A stretch of DNA of 64,000 bases, from assembly GCF_001267175.1 (NCBI RefSeq), contig NZ_CP012358.1:2293001-2357000 (forward strand). Direction: 5' to 3'. The notes beneath the pieces are model-generated. The model saw only the letters and a program-made list of their open reading frames with translations, made no database searches and was not told where the DNA came from. Within the stretch, counting starts at the first letter, position 1; every line of letters begins with the position of its first letter. Both the position numbers and the translations under genes were made by a program. Positions 16,767 through 27,200 of this stretch are shown piece by piece. Source of the stretch: Thiopseudomonas alkaliphila. GTDB taxonomy: Bacteria; Pseudomonadota; Gammaproteobacteria; Pseudomonadales; Pseudomonadaceae.

Positions 16767-17660
16767 ATGTCCATTAAGATTCTCGCGAGCTCCCTTGCTT
16801 TGGCAATCAGCCTTGCCTCCGGCGTTGCATTTGCCCAGACAACTGCGATCGATGTTTCACAAGCGGCCCAAGAAGCTGTGCAACTGCAACAGATTCGCAA
16901 TGCCACAGTAAAAATCACCTACGCAGATACAACTTTCCTGATCGACCCGATGCTGTCAAAGAAAGGCTCTTACCCCGGCTTTAAAGGAAGCTACCGTAGC
17001 AAGTTACGAAATCCCTTGGTAGATCTGCCAATGTCGGAACAAGAAGTACTCGCTGGAGTCGATGCGGTCATCGTCACTCATACGCATCTGGACCACTGGG
17101 ATGATGCTGCGCAGGAGTTCCTGCCCAAGGACATTCCGTTGTATACACAGCATCAGGCCGATGCCACTCTTATTCGTTCGCAGGGCTTCACCAATGTCCG
17201 AGTACTATCTGACAAGGCTGAGTTCGGCGGGGTGACCCTGAGCAAAACTGGCGGCCAGCACGGTACAGATAACATGTACGCATTGTCTGAAGTGGCAACT
17301 CTGCTAGGTGATGCCATGGGTGTGGTCTTTCAGGCCCCCGGTCACAAAACACTCTATCTTGCAGGAGATACCATCTGGCGTGATGAAGTTGATCAGGCGC
17401 TGGCTGAATACGAGCCTCAAGTAATCGTGCTAAATGCGGGTTATGCGATGCTGAACGGCTTTGACGCATCCATCATCATGGGTAAAGAAGATGTACTGCG
17501 CGCCGTTCAAGCTGCTCCGAACGCCACTATAGTTGCTACCCACATGGATGCCATCAACCATATGGCCCTGAGCCGTGAAGAGCTGAAGAAATATGTAGAA
17601 GAAAACAACATTCAAGATAAGGTTGAGATTCCCGAAGATGGTGTCTTGATAGATTTTTGA
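16767..17660 (+). CDS. Exported MBL-fold metallo-hydrolase
   Basis: A 297-aa protein with a Sec signal peptide (about residues 1-24, cleavage after GVAFA). The MBL metal motif is THTHLDHWDD near residue 110; further ligands fit GGQHG, the AGDT segment and a late THMDAINH. This resembles UlaG-type or N-acyl-phosphatidylethanolamine hydrolase-like lactonases. The protein should be periplasmic. The substrate is unknown. It is divergent from a GlxA-type regulator, a pairing seen in many proteobacteria. Start: ATG with TTTGGAG upstream. Confidence 0.85.
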   Translation: MSIKILASSLALAISLASGVAFAQTTAIDVSQAAQEAVQLQQIRNATVKITYADTTFLIDPMLSKKGSYPGFKGSYRSKLRNPLVDLPMSEQEVLAGVDAVIVTHTHLDHWDDAAQEFLPKDIPLYTQHQADATLIRSQGFTNVRVLSDKAEFGGVTLSKTGGQHGTDNMYALSEVATLLGDAMGVVFQAPGHKTLYLAGDTIWRDEVDQALAEYEPQVIVLNAGYAMLNGFDASIIMGKEDVLRAVQAAPNATIVATHMDAINHMALSREELKKYVEENNIQDKVEIPEDGVLIDF

Positions 17661-17697
17661 TCAAACCAGTGACTTTCAAATAATAATATCTGACTAA

Positions 17698-17791
17698 CCC
17701 CTTGTGGTAAAAAATTAACAACCATAAGGGGTTAAATATGAGCAAAGCCTACCGCTATTCAGATGTGTTTAAACAAGGTGCAGTTAACTAG
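17698..17791 (+). other. Hairpin and short transposase-like leader fragment
   Basis: An imperfect 11-bp inverted repeat (CCCCTTGTGGT at 17698-17708, ACCATAAGGGG at 17721-17731) directly precedes an 18-codon frame at 17738-17791 (start MSKAYRYSDVFKQ) that looks like the N-terminus of an IS3-type OrfA. It is cut off at once. This is probably a transposon end with the rest deleted. The DNA up to 17941 holds nothing else recognisable. Confidence 0.3.
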
Positions 17792-17941
17792 ATGGTTATC
17801 CATAGCTAGCCTGTCGCACGAGTTGCTACACGTTGAGATATCAGTAACGGCGGGGTATAAAAACACTGATTGCTTCCCATCATGTTGAGGATGAGAAGCT
17901 ATGTGCTCTTAAGGATGCAGTTTTATATTCAGCTAACTATA

Positions 17942-18226
17942 TTAACTATCTTCTTTTTTATCTTCTTGAATCAGTTGTTCACGTCGTAAAAATGCCCAAT
18001 CGATCAATGCCTCCATTGATGGCCCTAACGCAATGCCCATTTGAGTTAAATGATACTCAACCTTCGGTGGAACTTGTGGGTAAACCGTTCGCTCTACAAT
18101 GCCATCTTTCTCAAGCTGCTTCAGTTGTTGGATAAGCATTTTTTGATTTATGTTATCTATACGTCGTTCAAGCTCGGAGAAACGCAGAGGACTTTTTGCT
18201 GCAAACAGTTGGCAGATAATCACCAT
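17942..18226 (-). CDS. HxlR-family regulator, probably N-terminally damaged
   Basis: The visible 94 residues are the wHTH domain of the HxlR/MarR-like family (RFSELERRIDNINQKMLIQQ, then a wing ending EYHLT). Family members begin about 20 residues earlier with a (I/L)xGKWK motif. That motif exists here: the same frame continues upstream of the ATG through TLRVLEGKWKM, to a stop at 18299-18301, with no usable ATG, GTG or TTG. The authentic start therefore seems lost (a CTA stands where one would be expected), leaving only an internal ATG that would skip the first helix. It is followed by no partner gene. Confidence 0.65.
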   Translation of the reverse strand: MVIICQLFAAKSPLRFSELERRIDNINQKMLIQQLKQLEKDGIVERTVYPQVPPKVEYHLTQMGIALGPSMEALIDWAFLRREQLIQEDKKEDS

Positions 18227-18328
18227 TTTCCACTTTCCCTCTAGGACTCTAAGCGTCTCACTCGTTGCCGCAGCCCAAACAAGCTGTTGTTCTAGTCCTC
18301 ACTAGGGAACCGCGCATTCTGCGCATAA

Positions 18329-18475
18329 AACCTGGCTATGCTGTATATCAAAGGTATCGGCTTAGGAAAAGACAAAACCAAAGGGCTGATGTGGTTGGCA
18401 AAGGCCGCCTCCCTCGGTCACTCAATTGCCAAGCAGCAGATCGCCACCTTACATTTGCGTGACCCCCACTTATAG
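18329..18475 (+). pseudogene. C-terminal fragment of a Sel1-repeat protein
   Basis: The open frame from 18329 reads NLAMLYIKGIGLGKDKTKG and continues as MWLAKAASLGHSIAKQQIA, then stops at 18475. This is one Sel1-like (TPR-related) repeat and part of the next. The rest of the gene is missing upstream, where an unrelated sequence and a stop codon begin. It is a remnant with no evident function. Confidence 0.65.
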
Positions 18476-18759
18476 CCCTGCTTATACAGGTCAATTTATC
18501 AACATCTGTCAAGTTATCTGAGCATCAAAGAAGTTCTTGCAACACCAGCGAGCTGCCGCATAAGTGGCTATTGCTAACCACGCATAAAGCCAGAGTTAAT
18601 GGTGTGGTAACTCCACAGACAGCCCAAAAGCGATTTATTACTTTCTATCATCGTAAGATAACAAGCGATAACTAGCAGGCAGGCATTGAATTTCCTGATA
18701 AGACAGAGCTAACAATTTCGCCGCTAACGTGGTGTGGATGAGACCTCTCACAGCCATGA
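18476..18759. other. Gene-free stretch
   Basis: No coding frame, hairpin or repeat that I can support. It lies among gene remnants and is probably decayed mobile DNA. Confidence 0.4.
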
Positions 18760-18951
18760 TTACTCATTAAAAACCAGCTCTTTAGGCTGGTTAGTGGCAT
18801 TTACAGTGCCCACACCAAAGTCAGTGACTTTGCGGGTTTCATTTCCTTGGATCGCATCAATATTATGCTCGCGAGACAGTACGCGTTGGCCTTTAATGAC
18901 TTCATCCATCTGCTTAACGCTTTCAAGAAGCTCGTTGAAAAATATACTCAT
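18760..18951 (-). pseudogene. Degenerate antitoxin-like HTH gene, copy 1
   Basis: Its first 38 residues (MSIFFNELLESVKQMDEVI, then LSREHNIDAI) match the N-terminus of HigA/NadS-like helix-turn-helix antitoxins, and closely match the second copy at 21299-21520. The expected helix-turn-helix after this point is lost, replaced by unrelated residues reading into a terminator hairpin. The start at 18951 is the ATG equivalent to copy 2. No toxin gene is adjacent. Confidence 0.6.
18772..18792 (-). terminator. Intrinsic terminator behind antitoxin copy 1
   Basis: Stem AACCAGC/GCTGGTT, with a seven-base loop, is followed on the minus strand by a run of five T residues. It lies inside the shifted frame of the degenerate gene, showing that the original gene ended before it. 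Confidence 0.6.
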
Positions 18952-19312
18952 AGTGTTATTTCTACCTCCCACACTAAACTGATAAGCAATGCAGATTTAG
19001 CCTACAACGGGAAAACATTTTGAAAATGGGCCTGAATTACATAGGTTGTAATATTTACTCATTTACTCATTTACTCAAAAAACCATCTTGTATCGAGACG
19101 TTGGGCTGATCGCCTCGACAATGTTCCTCGAGCTTGCTGAGCCGCATAGCTCATTTAAAAACGCTGTTTCTTCAGCATAATCATCCTCAGAAACAATCGT
19201 CCACCAGTGACGATTATCACCATCCCAGCGATAGCCTCGTTTCTTCACTGTAGTGGTCTAATGAAACCAGACATCTACTTAGGCGATAATGTTCGCCATA
19301 AAGAGGTGCTCT

Positions 19313-20475
<1,163 letters not shown>

Positions 20476-21053
20476 CCACTACACACCACTTCACGGTCAG
20501 CATAGGAAACACCTTTAGCGAGAACCTTAAAACTGGCTTCCTGCGCATTGGCTAAAAGCTCCGGTAGTGCATTTGGTACGCTTTCAAATAACTGCACCAT
20601 AGCAAAACAGTCCGTTGCAGCGCGGTGGCCATCATAAAAGTAGCCATTTTTCAGTAGTAAATACTCAAGCTTTGCGCTTTCAAAGCCATGTGCACGCCAA
20701 TCAATATCCTTAACGCTGCATGCCCAAACCTTATTGGCCATTTCAGGGAAGCGAATATCAAAGAACGCACGATCAAACTGGGCGTTATGTGCGATCAGTA
20801 CATTGGAACTGTTAACAATACGCGCCACATGAGCATCATCAATACGTTTGCCGGCAACCATCTCGTTGGTAATGCCGGTAACATCCGTGATTAACTCGCT
20901 GATTGTCTGCTTAGGACATTCTAACTGACTACTGATTTCGATGATTTCAGTAATCTTTCCCAAGCTTGGGCTGTAGGCCACCTGCACCAAACCAATCTCA
21001 ATCACCTCATCCGAACCTGCTGTAAAGCCTGTCGTTTCAAAATCTAACGCTTA

Positions 21054-21274
21054 TTTTCAGCTCGTAACTTTTTTAGCTCTTCACGCTCATCGATACTCAA
21101 CGCAGCACCGCTGGCTTGAGCTTCTTGCTGCTCTTTCCACTTGTAAAGCAGGTTCGTATTGACACCCAAAGATCAAGCGGCTTCGGCCACGCTGTAGCCT
21201 TGATCAGTAACCAGGGCAACGGCTTCTTTTTTAAATTCCTGAGTGTAAGTTTTATACACGCGCTTCTGATTCAT
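21054..21274 (-). pseudogene. Remnant of another IS3-type orfA
   Basis: The minus strand reads MNQKRVYKTYTQEFKKEAVA, then VTDQGYSVAEAA, an in-frame TGA, and SLGVNTNLLYKWKEQQ to LRAENK, where it joins the exonuclease gene. The sequence class differs from the intact IS at 19249. A probable IS end (AGACCCTGTCTAG region) lies at about 21287-21300. Only the first 73 codons survive. Confidence 0.75.
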
Positions 21275-21298
21275 ATTTCACCTCAAACTAGACAGGGT

Positions 21299-21520
21299 CT
21301 ATTGTCTCTCATTGAAGTGTCTATTTGTATTAGGCCAGAACACTGCGACCTCAATGCCGATTCCTTTAGCAGGGAGGGTTTGAGTCAGGCCAGTAGTTTT
21401 ACGGATTTCTTTTACTTGAAAGGCACCAATATGAGAGTCGCAGGATGGCGCAGGCTTGGCCTTAATGATTTCATCCATCTGTTGCACACTTTCTAAAAGA
21501 TCGTCGAAGAATGTACTCAT
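21299..21520 (-). pseudogene. Degenerate antitoxin-like HTH gene, copy 2
   Basis: The N-terminus (MSTFFDDLLESVQQMDEII) and QVKEIRKTTGLTQ match HigA/NadS-like antitoxins and copy 1. After LTQ the sequence has degraded: IGIEVA, expected near the recognition helix, is still visible, but the following RNWEQ motif has become FWPNT. The C-terminal third is missing because the IS remnant begins there. Start at the ATG at 21520. No toxin gene was found. Confidence 0.6.
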
Positions 21521-21564
21521 GGTGCTGCCCTTCAGGTTAAAAAGCTTTTTTAGGTTACCAAGCG

Positions 21565-21825
21565 TCAATTATCTTGGCTCTGTTCTTCTTCTTTGTCCCC
21601 TTCCTCATCAGGAATGTACTGCAGTAATTCTCCTGGTTCACATTCAAAATACTTACACAGCGCATTAATAGTCTCTGTCGTACAGGCATAGCCAGGAGTG
21701 TTAGCTATGCGTGTCAAAGTCGCACGACTGATTCCAGTCTGCTTACTGACCTCTGCAAGAGTGATTTTTCTTTTCTCTTTAAATGATTTGTTATCCAGTT
21801 GCTGGACAAGAAGCACTCTGATCAT
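21565..21825 (-). CDS. XRE-family repressor (Cro/C1 type HTH)
   Basis: An 86-aa DNA-binding protein. The helix-turn-helix is TLAEVSKQTGISRATLTRI (about residues 22-40), followed by INALCKYFECEPGELLQYIP, typical of the HTH_26/YozG-like group, and an acidic tail. I chose the ATG at 21825, where family similarity begins (MIRVLLVQQL); the longer frame adds 26 unrelated residues. It is divergent from the excisionase and integrase genes across a palindromic operator, so it is the likely lysogeny-style repressor of this integration module. Confidence 0.85.
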   Translation of the reverse strand: MIRVLLVQQLDNKSFKEKRKITLAEVSKQTGISRATLTRIANTPGYACTTETINALCKYFECEPGELLQYIPDEEGDKEEEQSQDN

Positions 21826-21891
21826 GGGCTTATCTGTGATTGAAATGAGTCTGCATTGTAGCAAAGGCCTCATAAAAGATGCAAAAAGATC

Positions 21892-21928
21892 TTGACTTGC
21901 CATTTTTGTGATGTATTCTAATCACAAA
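21892..21928 (+). promoter_or_regulatory. Promoter and operator of the excisionase-integrase module
   Basis: A promoter (TTGACT at 21892, 16-bp spacer, TATTCT at 21914) is overlapped by a perfect 8-bp palindrome TTTGTGAT-N8-ATCACAAA at 21905-21928. A further half-site ATCACAAA occurs at 21941-21948, just before the ribosome site. A repressor bound here would block RNA polymerase. Confidence 0.65.
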
Positions 21929-21960
21929 TGACGCAAATCAATCACAAAGGAGTATTTGTC

Positions 21961-22176
21961 ATGACGACTTACTTGACTACAGAAGAGCTTTCGCAGCGTA
22001 TTAAATACGATACTCGCACTATTCGGCAGTGTTTGATGAACGCTGTTTTATTTGAAGGCGTTCACTACATTCGCCCTTTTGGCGGTCGAAAAATCTTATT
22101 CATTTGGGAGCAGGTCGAGGAAACGATGCTGCATGGCGCTTCAGCTAACGATTTAATCAATATGATGGAGGGGTAA
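21961..22176 (+). CDS. Excisionase-like small DNA-binding protein
   Basis: A 71-aa protein with a winged helix-type N-terminus (YLTTEELSQRIKYDTRTIRQ) and the VLFEGVHYIRPFGGRKILF segment typical of integrase-associated excisionases (Xis/AlpA-like). It starts at an ATG with AAAGGAG upstream, not at the earlier ATG, which lies in the operator. It precedes the integrase gene by 3 bp and should direct excision and possibly auto-regulate. Confidence 0.8.
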   Translation: MTTYLTTEELSQRIKYDTRTIRQCLMNAVLFEGVHYIRPFGGRKILFIWEQVEETMLHGASANDLINMMEG

Positions 22177-22179
22177 GCC

Positions 22180-23346
22180 ATGGCTACTGTTAATAGCCGT
22201 GACGGCAAACTGTATATAGATTTTCGTTATCGTGGCATTCGTTGTCGTGAGCAAACGCGTGTTGCAGATACGCCTGCAAACCGGGCGCGACTCGAGCGGC
22301 TACTTCTCATGATTGATGGGCAGATTAAAAAGGGCACTTTTAATTATGCTCATCACTTTCCTTGCAGCCCGCGTGTTGCTCAATTTGAAAAATTAGCTGA
22401 TGCCGAGCGTACTGCAGGGATAAGTGGCAGTACGAAATTATTCTCATCTTTTGCTGAGCGGTGGCTCTCTGAGAAAAAGGTGGAGTGGCGTGAGAGTCAG
22501 ATTGAAACAGTTGAAGGCATTTTTAATGTGCACCTCTTGCCTAAATTTGGCGCATTACAGGTCTCTGAGATTAGTAAAAGTCAGATTTTAGGCTTCAGGA
22601 AAGGACTGCATGAGCCTGATATTTTAAAAGGCCGCAAACTGTCACCCTCTAGAATTAATCACATCATGACCTACTTGCGGATGGTATTGAATGATGCTGC
22701 AGAGCGCTTCAAATACGAGTCCCAGTGGAAGAATATCAAGGCTATTCCTATACCGCGCTCTGAGGTCAAACCGTTTAGTTTGACTGAGATTATGCGCATG
22801 CTTAAGGCTGTGCGAGAAGACTATAAACCGTATTACACCGTGCGTTTTTTTACAGGTCTTCGCACGGGTGAGATTGATGGTTTGCCTTGGAAGAATGTTG
22901 ATTTTGAACGCCGGGTCATACATGTCCATCAGGCTCTTGTGCGAGGCTCGATTGGACCAACTAAAAACAGCAGCTCATATCGCACACTGATGATGACTGA
23001 TTCAGTTTATGAGGCAATGAAAGAACAATGGACCTTGACTGGGCATCGCAGTGAGTTTGTCTTTTGCGGACGTAATGGCCAGCCTTTAGATTATCGTAAT
23101 GTTGCTAACCGGGTTTGGTATCCCTTGCTGAATTACTTATCTATGGAGCGGCGCAACCCTTATCAGACACGACACACAGCAGCTACTTTATGGCTTGCCG
23201 CAGGTGAAGCGCCTGAGTGGATTGCGCGTCAATTAGGACACTCCAATACGGGCATGTTGTTCAAGGTTTACTCGCGATACATACCAAATTTACGTGGCCG
23301 TGATGGTGCCGCATTTGAGCGTTTACTGGAGGCAGCAGATGAGTAA
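22180..23346 (+). CDS. Tyrosine recombinase (phage-type integrase)
   Basis: A 388-aa integrase. It has an N-terminal Arm-binding domain (DUF3596-like, GKLYIDFRYRGIRCREQT), a core-binding SAM-like domain at about residues 85-190, and a catalytic domain at about 205-380. Catalytic residues visible: R in TGLRTGEI, K in PTKNSSSYR, R-H in YQTRHTAA, H in LGHSNTG and the Tyr in FKVYSRY. The first His of the HxxR box is a Tyr, as I believe is common in this subgroup. It follows the excisionase gene by 3 bp and overlaps the HD-protein gene by 8 bp. Confidence 0.93.
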   Translation: MATVNSRDGKLYIDFRYRGIRCREQTRVADTPANRARLERLLLMIDGQIKKGTFNYAHHFPCSPRVAQFEKLADAERTAGISGSTKLFSSFAERWLSEKKVEWRESQIETVEGIFNVHLLPKFGALQVSEISKSQILGFRKGLHEPDILKGRKLSPSRINHIMTYLRMVLNDAAERFKYESQWKNIKAIPIPRSEVKPFSLTEIMRMLKAVREDYKPYYTVRFFTGLRTGEIDGLPWKNVDFERRVIHVHQALVRGSIGPTKNSSSYRTLMMTDSVYEAMKEQWTLTGHRSEFVFCGRNGQPLDYRNVANRVWYPLLNYLSMERRNPYQTRHTAATLWLAAGEAPEWIARQLGHSNTGMLFKVYSRYIPNLRGRDGAAFERLLEAADE

Positions 23347-24202
23347 AAAAACACAGCATATTCTGGCATGGGTATTGAAAGTGAGTGAAGATGGTACGAC
23401 AGAAACTTGGACTCTATCGAACTCTAAAGTAAATATGTTCATCACAGCTAATAAAGGTGCGATGAGCCATGTGAATGAAAATGGAGCCCTGGCTAATATT
23501 GATTTTTGTAATGGGAAGTTGGTTGGTAAGCCAATAATTGTTGACCCTCATATCACCGCAGGGTTTGCATATAAACAGTTTCAGATGGTTATGCCTGGTC
23601 ATGAGGAAAGGCTGCGAGTAATGTGGACCTTGCTAGGGTTGATTGAAGACCCTGCGCTTAAGGCTTTTTATTGGTCAGTGTTAAGTGACGATAAAATTAT
23701 GAGTAAATTTTATCGGGCAAAAGCTAGCGAGAGCCATCATCACTGCCATGAAGGCGGATTGTTTGAGCATAGTGTTGATGTTGCTACTGCCGCAGTTTTA
23801 CATGCCCGTCAAAATGGTTTGGGAGATCGTACTGCTAATATTGCTTTTGTTTCTGGGATATTGCATGACATCGGAAAAATTGAGATGTACTACAACAACC
23901 CAGGTGCAAAAAAAGCAGAGGGTTGCCAGCATGAGGCTTTAAGTTTTATGGTTTTATCTGAGCAGTTGGAGGCATTAAAAGCAGCGGACGCTGTATTGTT
24001 TGATGCTATCTCCAGCACACTAACGGCCAAGATGGGTAGCTCGCGCAATGAGTACTTGTCAGAAACTATTGTGCGTATGTGCGATAGAATTTCAGCAGAT
24101 GCGCATCGGACTCGTCAGGTTTTTGCAGGTAAACCTGCACACTATTGGTATGTGCGTTCAGCTCGAGATAAGCGAGTTTTTAAACGTCTTGATGAGGCGT
24201 AA
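23339..24202 (+). CDS. TraI/HD-domain protein
   Basis: A 287-aa cytoplasmic protein with an HD-type phosphohydrolase core: HHHCHEGGLFEHS (about residues 138-150), the HD pair in GILHDIGKI (about 180) and QHEALSF (about 200). This fits the N-terminal TraI_2 domain of MOBH relaxases, standing alone here without the rest of the relaxase. Integrase followed by such a TraI-domain protein is a recurring pair in integrative elements of Pseudomonas. Start at the ATG inside the integrase stop (overlap 8 bp); a longer frame runs inside the integrase gene. It may be a DNA or RNA nuclease. Confidence 0.75.
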   Translation: MSKKTQHILAWVLKVSEDGTTETWTLSNSKVNMFITANKGAMSHVNENGALANIDFCNGKLVGKPIIVDPHITAGFAYKQFQMVMPGHEERLRVMWTLLGLIEDPALKAFYWSVLSDDKIMSKFYRAKASESHHHCHEGGLFEHSVDVATAAVLHARQNGLGDRTANIAFVSGILHDIGKIEMYYNNPGAKKAEGCQHEALSFMVLSEQLEALKAADAVLFDAISSTLTAKMGSSRNEYLSETIVRMCDRISADAHRTRQVFAGKPAHYWYVRSARDKRVFKRLDEA

Positions 24203-24239
24203 TGGCTACTAAAAGGGCATGGATGCGCGTCTTAAAGCA

Positions 24240-24264
24240 CTGCTCAACTGCAATGGTTGAGCAG
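24240..24264. terminator. Bidirectional hairpin between convergent genes
   Basis: A perfect 9-bp stem (CTGCTCAAC/GTTGAGCAG) with a 7-base loop sits in the 76-bp gap between the HD gene and the oppositely oriented recombinase. There is no long T run on either side. Confidence 0.5.
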
Positions 24265-24278
24265 TAATACTCGCAGTT

Positions 24279-27200
24279 CTAATTTAAATCGCAGTCTTCA
24301 CCATCTTCATGAGTCGATTCATTATTGTCGCTATTTTGCCAAGCTTGTATTTGATTCGGTGTGAAGAAAATTATAGCCAGTCGATGCAAAAGCACGTTCA
24401 GCGCCTGTGAGCTGAACTGTGATAATCCTTTCTCCATATACTTGTCTTCCTCCGCGTGACGTAAAAATAAACGTGCCAGCCCGTTAGGGTGTTGAGCAAC
24501 ACGCTTGAGTGGAAGTGTCTCAGTTTTCATATGTGGACTACATGCCCAGTCAGAGACTGTCTGTTCAGGGGGCATTTGTAATAAAATCTTCCACCTGTGC
24601 CAAGGGTAAAGCTGGCTTGCTATGGTCATAAAGCGTTTAAAAATCTTAGGGTTCGTAAACCTAATACCTGCACGTGAGGATGTGCTGTTTAGTAGTGCGT
24701 ACTTGAGGAGCCATTTGAACTCTGTAAGTTCTAGTTGGTTTCTACGCAGGTTACGAATGGCGTGTAGGCCTTCCTCAATATCCTGTTTTTCATGACTATT
24801 ATTTGGCGTTGCAGGCAAAATTTGATGTCTGCGGGCGAGCGGAAATAGTATTGATGTACCTTTGACTGTTTTGAGTTCACGTAAGGCTACTGCTGTCTGA
24901 TACCAAGCTGTAATGCGCTGCTCATCACACTGATAAAATGTTGCCAATTCATCGTAGGATTGTCCGTTCTGTATTTTTGCCAGAATAGCTCCGCTTATTA
25001 TGTAATGTGAGTTCTGGCGCGGTATGAGGTGTTCGGGATTCTCACCTGTAGACGGCTGCTCTTTTAATTTATTTGTATAGCGCAGCAGTTTTTTAGCTGA
25101 ATATGCATAGGTTTCTCGCGGGTGCATGGCTTTGTTTTTTTTCAGCAGTGCTATGCGGTGTGGATTTAGACCAAACAGTGCTTGGCCAAGGTGATCATCG
25201 AAAGGACGCTGGTTTGCTTGTAAATGCAGTCCTACTAAGCAGTCTGTAAAATGTAAATAAGTGCTTAACGTCATAGCAGGGCTGCTGTGTCCTGCCATGA
25301 CCGCTAATGCGGAATAACGGTCACGTTTACGACTCTTGCCGACGATTAGGGTGAGAATCTCATCTACTTGCTCGTCAGAGTATGGAATAAGAGCTTGTAG
25401 CACTGGTGGTAGTTCAACCAGATCACGATGCAAAATTAACTGCATGCGAGATAACGCGCTATGCCGCATGTGGTACAGGCGGTACTCGAGACCGCCGGAC
25501 AGATCGTAAAGAACACTGCTAACTAAACCTGCGATGCTCGATGTATTGATCATTTCAGCACTGTTTTCAGCCGTGCAAAAAAGAAGTTCACTTAGACTTT
25601 TTTGCTCTAGCCTGCGCTCATTGATATAGGCGTTAACGGTATCTACTTCGTGCTCTGCTAGTAGCGGGAATAGTGGAACTTTACGCAGAGCAGCAGGTGT
25701 TTTGTTTTTTCCAAACCTATTATTGCGTGGGTACAAAAAACCTTCGGGTGATGGTTCGATATCTTGGATTCTGAGCTTTGCCAGCTCTCCCGGCCTTAGG
25801 CCGGTTCTGTACGCCATAATTAAGAACGTCTGTAGCAGTAGTGCTTCGCGTGTATTGGTGTCGTATAAACGTTTGACGACTGCAAGTAGCTCTAGAAATA
25901 ACGGCTCATCAATAATTGCAGCGCTTATATGGATGATTGTCTTTTTGTTTTCTGCGTTAAGCGAGAAGGGCAGATGAGCAAAGCCGAGTTCAAGTACTGC
26001 AAAGCTATGCATGTCAAACAGTCTGTCGGCCTTAAATTCTCTGTTTTTATCTGATTGCCGTCTGTTGAGGATTGACAGGTATAGAGTATGAAAATCTTCA
26101 CCGTCAAATGTATCAAGGGGCTCTAGATAAGCCTCTGCAATCCATTCATCGCCTATGGCTGTTAAATAGCGTTCTGCAGTAGATACTGCATTTTGCTTAT
26201 GAGCTAAGTGGTCATACAGCCAGCGGCATAGGAGATCCTCGCTGGTGTCAAGATCTGGAGTAATAAGCTGTTTAATAGCATCAATGGTTGCAGACTTGCT
26301 TTCATGGCGAGCTCGGTCCTTGTGCAATATCTTTTTAAGTTTATTTACAATAGTACTGGGTTTGCTTTTAAGACGCCTAACAGGTCTTTTTTTTGCATTG
26401 CTGGCTGTCTGTATCAGGTTAATGCTTTCTGAGCTGCATCTATAAATTTGCTTAGTATAGAGGCGCTTCCAGTAACATAACGGCAGGCTAGCGCTAAGTT
26501 TTCGGCCAGTAATGTATTCAATCAGTATCTGCGGTAGATTTACGCCCGTTTGGTTTTCTGTAACTGCTGCTGCACCGTCTCTAAATAAAGTGCGCGAGAT
26601 TTTAATGTCCAGTTGACTGGCTACTTTTGCCCTGTAGTGGTTAATAAAAAGTGAACTATCATCTATATGGTTAGGCTGCCACGTATCAGACTTAGTACGT
26701 AATAACTGAGAAAGCACCGATAAACTGGTTGGGTCGAGAAAGTGGTTGATTAAGCAGGTCGGCTGATCTTGTGCTGGACAGTAAAAGTTGCTCGGGTAGT
26801 TTTCGCTTGGTTCCGTTTTTAAGCTTAGAAAAAGCGTGGGAGCGCTGCCTTGTAACGGTTTGTTTTGCATAATGCTGCGGGCAAGGGCAGGCCAAAGGTG
26901 CATGCGTGTTAGGCCGCTATATAATAAAGAGCACGTCAGAAATAGAATAAAAAGCTCTTCAGTACCCATGGTTGGATTAAGCTCTGCTCGCCACTGTTTC
27001 TCTGCTGCCAGCATATCGGTAGAGCGTTTATGCCATGCATTATTGCGTGTTGGCTTAATGCGGCGAATCGTATTCCATGGCGTTGGAACATCTAATTGCC
27101 ACAAGCCGTTTTCATTGCCGTCTTCTATGGCATAGCTAATGAAATTATAGGCTCGGCGATAATTGCTGGTATTACCTAGAGCTGTTTGCAATGCTTTATC

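Noticed and set aside
22180..23346. Missing His in the HxxR box as a sign of an inactive integrase
   Set aside because: PYQTRHT is, to my knowledge, the usual form in this integrase subgroup, and the other catalytic residues are present.
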